From Planctomycetaceae bacterium (GTDB taxonomy: Bacteria > Planctomycetota > Planctomycetia > Pirellulales > Pirellulaceae), in contig DTSG01000544.1 of assembly GCA_012965455.1 (NCBI GenBank), forward strand, positions 1 to 7,004: a stretch of 7,004 bases of DNA, read 5' to 3'. The stretch's first letter is position 1. Every line of letters begins with the position of its first letter. The notes under the pieces were generated by a model that saw nothing but the letters and a program-made list of their open reading frames with translations, searched no databases and was not told the origin of the DNA. This document shows, in pieces, positions 5,610 to 7,004 of the stretch. The translations under genes and the position numbers were made by a program.

Positions 5610-7004
5610 ATGAATCGAAAACGTCGTCAACATGGTGGTTTTACCATCGTCGAACTTCTCGTCGCCTCAACTGTCGGCTTATTGCTCGTAATTGGGGTCA
5701 TTGAAGCCTTTCGGCAAATAACCAATGCCGTCAACAAAGGTCGGGCAAACGTACAATTATCGGGTCAATTGCGGAACGTTACTAATCTGCTACGTGAAGA
5801 TTTTCGCGGCATCACCGTGCAAGCGACGCCCAATATTACCGCTGCATCAGCAATGGGGTATTTTGAAATTATCGAAGGCGTCGACAACGATTCAATTTCA
5901 TCCTCCGGCGGCTTTGACACTTTGACAGGTGATACCGACGACGTCCTCATGTTTACTTCACGGCGACTTGGTAAGCCATTTTCTGGCCGCGTGCGCGGAT
6001 CGTTTGTTGCCAGTAGTCGACTGTTTGAGAATATTACCTCACCCAACGCTGAGATCATTTATTGGCTAGAACCTCGTAATACGGAATTCCTCCGCGATGG
6101 AATCGACAACGACGGTAACGGAAATACAGATGAACCGAGCGAAGGCCTGATTGCTCCGACACAACACAACGGCATGCCCTTGGCTACTCTGCGTCGGCGT
6201 GCGTTGTTGATTCGCCCCGATCTCAACAACGATGCTGGCAAACTCTCAGGTGTGACCACTGGTAATCTAGTTGCGTTCATCAATGAGAACGATATCTCCA
6301 TCCACATCAACGCCGACGGGACAGTTAGCGCCAACACACTAGCAGATCTTACGTTGCGGAAAAACCGCGTTGCCCATCTGCCGACAGAATATTTTCCGAA
6401 AGTTAACCCAAACCAAGACGCCAATTTTCCACATCCTTTTACAACAGCACGACTCCCGTTTCAATCAGGCATGTTCATGGGCGAAGATGTCGTGTTTGAC
6501 CAAGTGATCGGGTTTGACGTACGAGTGTACGATCCGTTGATAAAAATTTTTGCTGACAGCACTGGTAGCGAACCGTTAACTCCTAGCGACCCCGGATATC
6601 GAGATCGCGCAGATCGCGCATATACTACCCCTATCAATCCCTTCGCAATCGGCGAAGGGGCATACGTCGACCTAGGTTTCACTTCGCGGCTTGTCTGGAC
6701 TAATCTGACAAACCCACAAGTCCTTCGGCTAGGGAGTGTTCTAAGCATGGAACAGTATGATCTCTCACAATTAAACGATCCAAAATGGCTCGTACCACCT
6801 TTATATCCCACTGGTACCGGTTACTTTACGTTTGGTAAATGTATGGTTTTCGATACATGGACGATCGAGTATGAACGCGATGGCGTGGATCAGAACACCA
6901 ACGGAGTGGTTGATGAAGGCAATGATGGAATCGACAACAATGGCTCCGGTGGCATTGATGATATAACGGAAGTAGAAACCATGCCCGAAAACAACAAATT
7001 CGAT
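5610..7004 (+). CDS. Large prepilin-type (pseudopilin-like) protein with Asp-rich calcium-motif-like inserts, 3' end cut
   Basis: Exactly 465 codons are present from the ATG at 5610 to the right edge, with no stop. The N-terminus is a textbook class III signal: a short basic leader (MNRKRRQHGG, residues 1-10), a cut expected between G10 and F11, then F-T-I-V-E15 and a hydrophobic helix to about residue 30. A prepilin peptidase should cut and methylate it. The body is far larger than a usual GspJ or PilW minor pilin (about 200-350 residues). Segments such as GDTDDVLMFTSR and the strand AEIIYWLEP recall long planctomycete pilin-like proteins. Two Asp/Asn/Gly-rich segments (D163-E175 and D424-D451) look like calcium-binding loops. 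The rest has no recognisable catalytic motif. A role in a type II secretion or type IV pilus-like machine is inferred. No strong Shine-Dalgarno precedes the ATG. Family resemblance suggests the end is not far beyond the edge, but this is a guess. Confidence 0.92.
   Translation, partial: MNRKRRQHGGFTIVELLVASTVGLLLVIGVIEAFRQITNAVNKGRANVQLSGQLRNVTNLLREDFRGITVQATPNITAASAMGYFEIIEGVDNDSISSSGGFDTLTGDTDDVLMFTSRRLGKPFSGRVRGSFVASSRLFENITSPNAEIIYWLEPRNTEFLRDGIDNDGNGNTDEPSEGLIAPTQHNGMPLATLRRRALLIRPDLNNDAGKLSGVTTGNLVAFINENDISIHINADGTVSANTLADLTLRKNRVAHLPTEYFPKVNPNQDANFPHPFTTARLPFQSGMFMGEDVVFDQVIGFDVRVYDPLIKIFADSTGSEPLTPSDPGYRDRADRAYTTPINPFAIGEGAYVDLGFTSRLVWTNLTNPQVLRLGSVLSMEQYDLSQLNDPKWLVPPLYPTGTGYFTFGKCMVFDTWTIEYERDGVDQNTNGVVDEGNDGIDNNGSGGIDDITEVETMPENNKFD
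6096..6134 (+). other. First calcium-motif-like loop of the large pilin (residues 163-175)
   Basis: Residues DGIDNDGNGNTDE follow the D-x-D-x-D-G-x-x-x-D/E spacing seen in dockerin, thrombospondin type 3 and MopE-like calcium loops: D166, D168, N170, N172 and the D174/E175 end. It sits between the strand IIYWLEP and the strand LRRRALLIRP, so it looks like a surface loop inserted in the fold. Confidence 0.5.
6603..6620 (+). repeat. 9-bp perfect tandem duplication inside the pilin gene
   Basis: GATCGCGCA occurs twice back to back and stays in frame, duplicating D-R-A in the protein (RDRADRAY). It is most simply a small slippage duplication in a surface region. Confidence 0.6.
6639..6659 (+). 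repeat. Strong hairpin-forming inverted repeat within the pilin gene
   Basis: CCCTTCGC (6639-6646) and GCGAAGGG (6652-6659) form a perfect 8-bp stem around a 5-nt loop; a T-G wobble at 6638/6660 may add a pair. It lies in coding sequence for NPFAIGEG and is not followed by a T-run, so it is not an obvious intrinsic terminator. Confidence 0.5.
6879..6962 (+). other. Second, tandem calcium-motif-like segment of the large pilin (residues 424-451)
   Basis: Two consecutive units share the pattern D-G-[VI]-D-x-N-x-x-G-x-[VI]-D: D424-D435, then D439-D450. The spacing between units is 15 residues. Each keeps aspartates at the first, fourth and twelfth places and a glycine at the ninth. They follow a W-T-I-E-Y strand near the end of the visible part. 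Confidence 0.5.

Noticed and set aside
5765..6811. Three minus-strand open frames of about 97, 121 and 116 codons opposite the large pilin gene
   Set aside because: The plus-strand frame has a canonical prepilin signal and continuous pilin-like sequence. The opposite frames are compositionally odd and resemble no family.

Overview
The window looks like ordinary chromosomal DNA from a member of the Planctomycetota, plausibly Pirellulales; the order is a guess. The evidence is protein style. There are two prepilin-type proteins of kinds that are greatly expanded in planctomycetes: one DUF1559-like, and one large pilin-like protein with Asp-rich, calcium-motif-like inserts. There is also a long exported protein built of tetratricopeptide (TPR) repeats, and base composition is near 50% G+C by eye (not counted). 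No RNA gene, CRISPR array, insertion sequence, phage gene or plasmid function was seen.

Layout. Bases 1-2965 (minus strand) hold the first 988 codons of an exported TPR-repeat protein whose 3' end lies beyond the left edge. A 286-bp divergent spacer (2966-3251) follows, with nested inverted repeats just before the next gene. Bases 3252-4229 (plus) encode a complete extended-SDR nucleotide-sugar epimerase/decarboxylase-like enzyme, with a TTG start set by a good ribosome binding site and an in-frame stop just upstream. Only 7 bp after its stop is the stop of a convergent minus-strand gene (4237-5256), a DUF1559-like protein with a degenerate prepilin signal. A 353-bp divergent spacer (5257-5609) carries a 24-bp dyad next to a -10-like box. 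From 5610 to the right edge runs a 465-codon 5' part of a large pilin-like protein with a canonical class III signal peptide.

How the genes may relate. Three of the four products are predicted to enter or cross the inner membrane: two by prepilin-like N-termini and one by a Sec signal peptide. The fourth is a cytosolic enzyme that would supply or modify nucleotide sugars for surface glycans. The four genes alternate in strand, so none is co-transcribed with another inside the window, and any operon partners lie outside it. I found no clear evidence of a new defence, mobile or RNA-based system. The more interesting items are the Asp/Asn/Gly calcium-motif-like inserts in the large pilin, the divergent pair of one canonical and one degenerate prepilin-like gene, and the dyads in the two intergenic regions.
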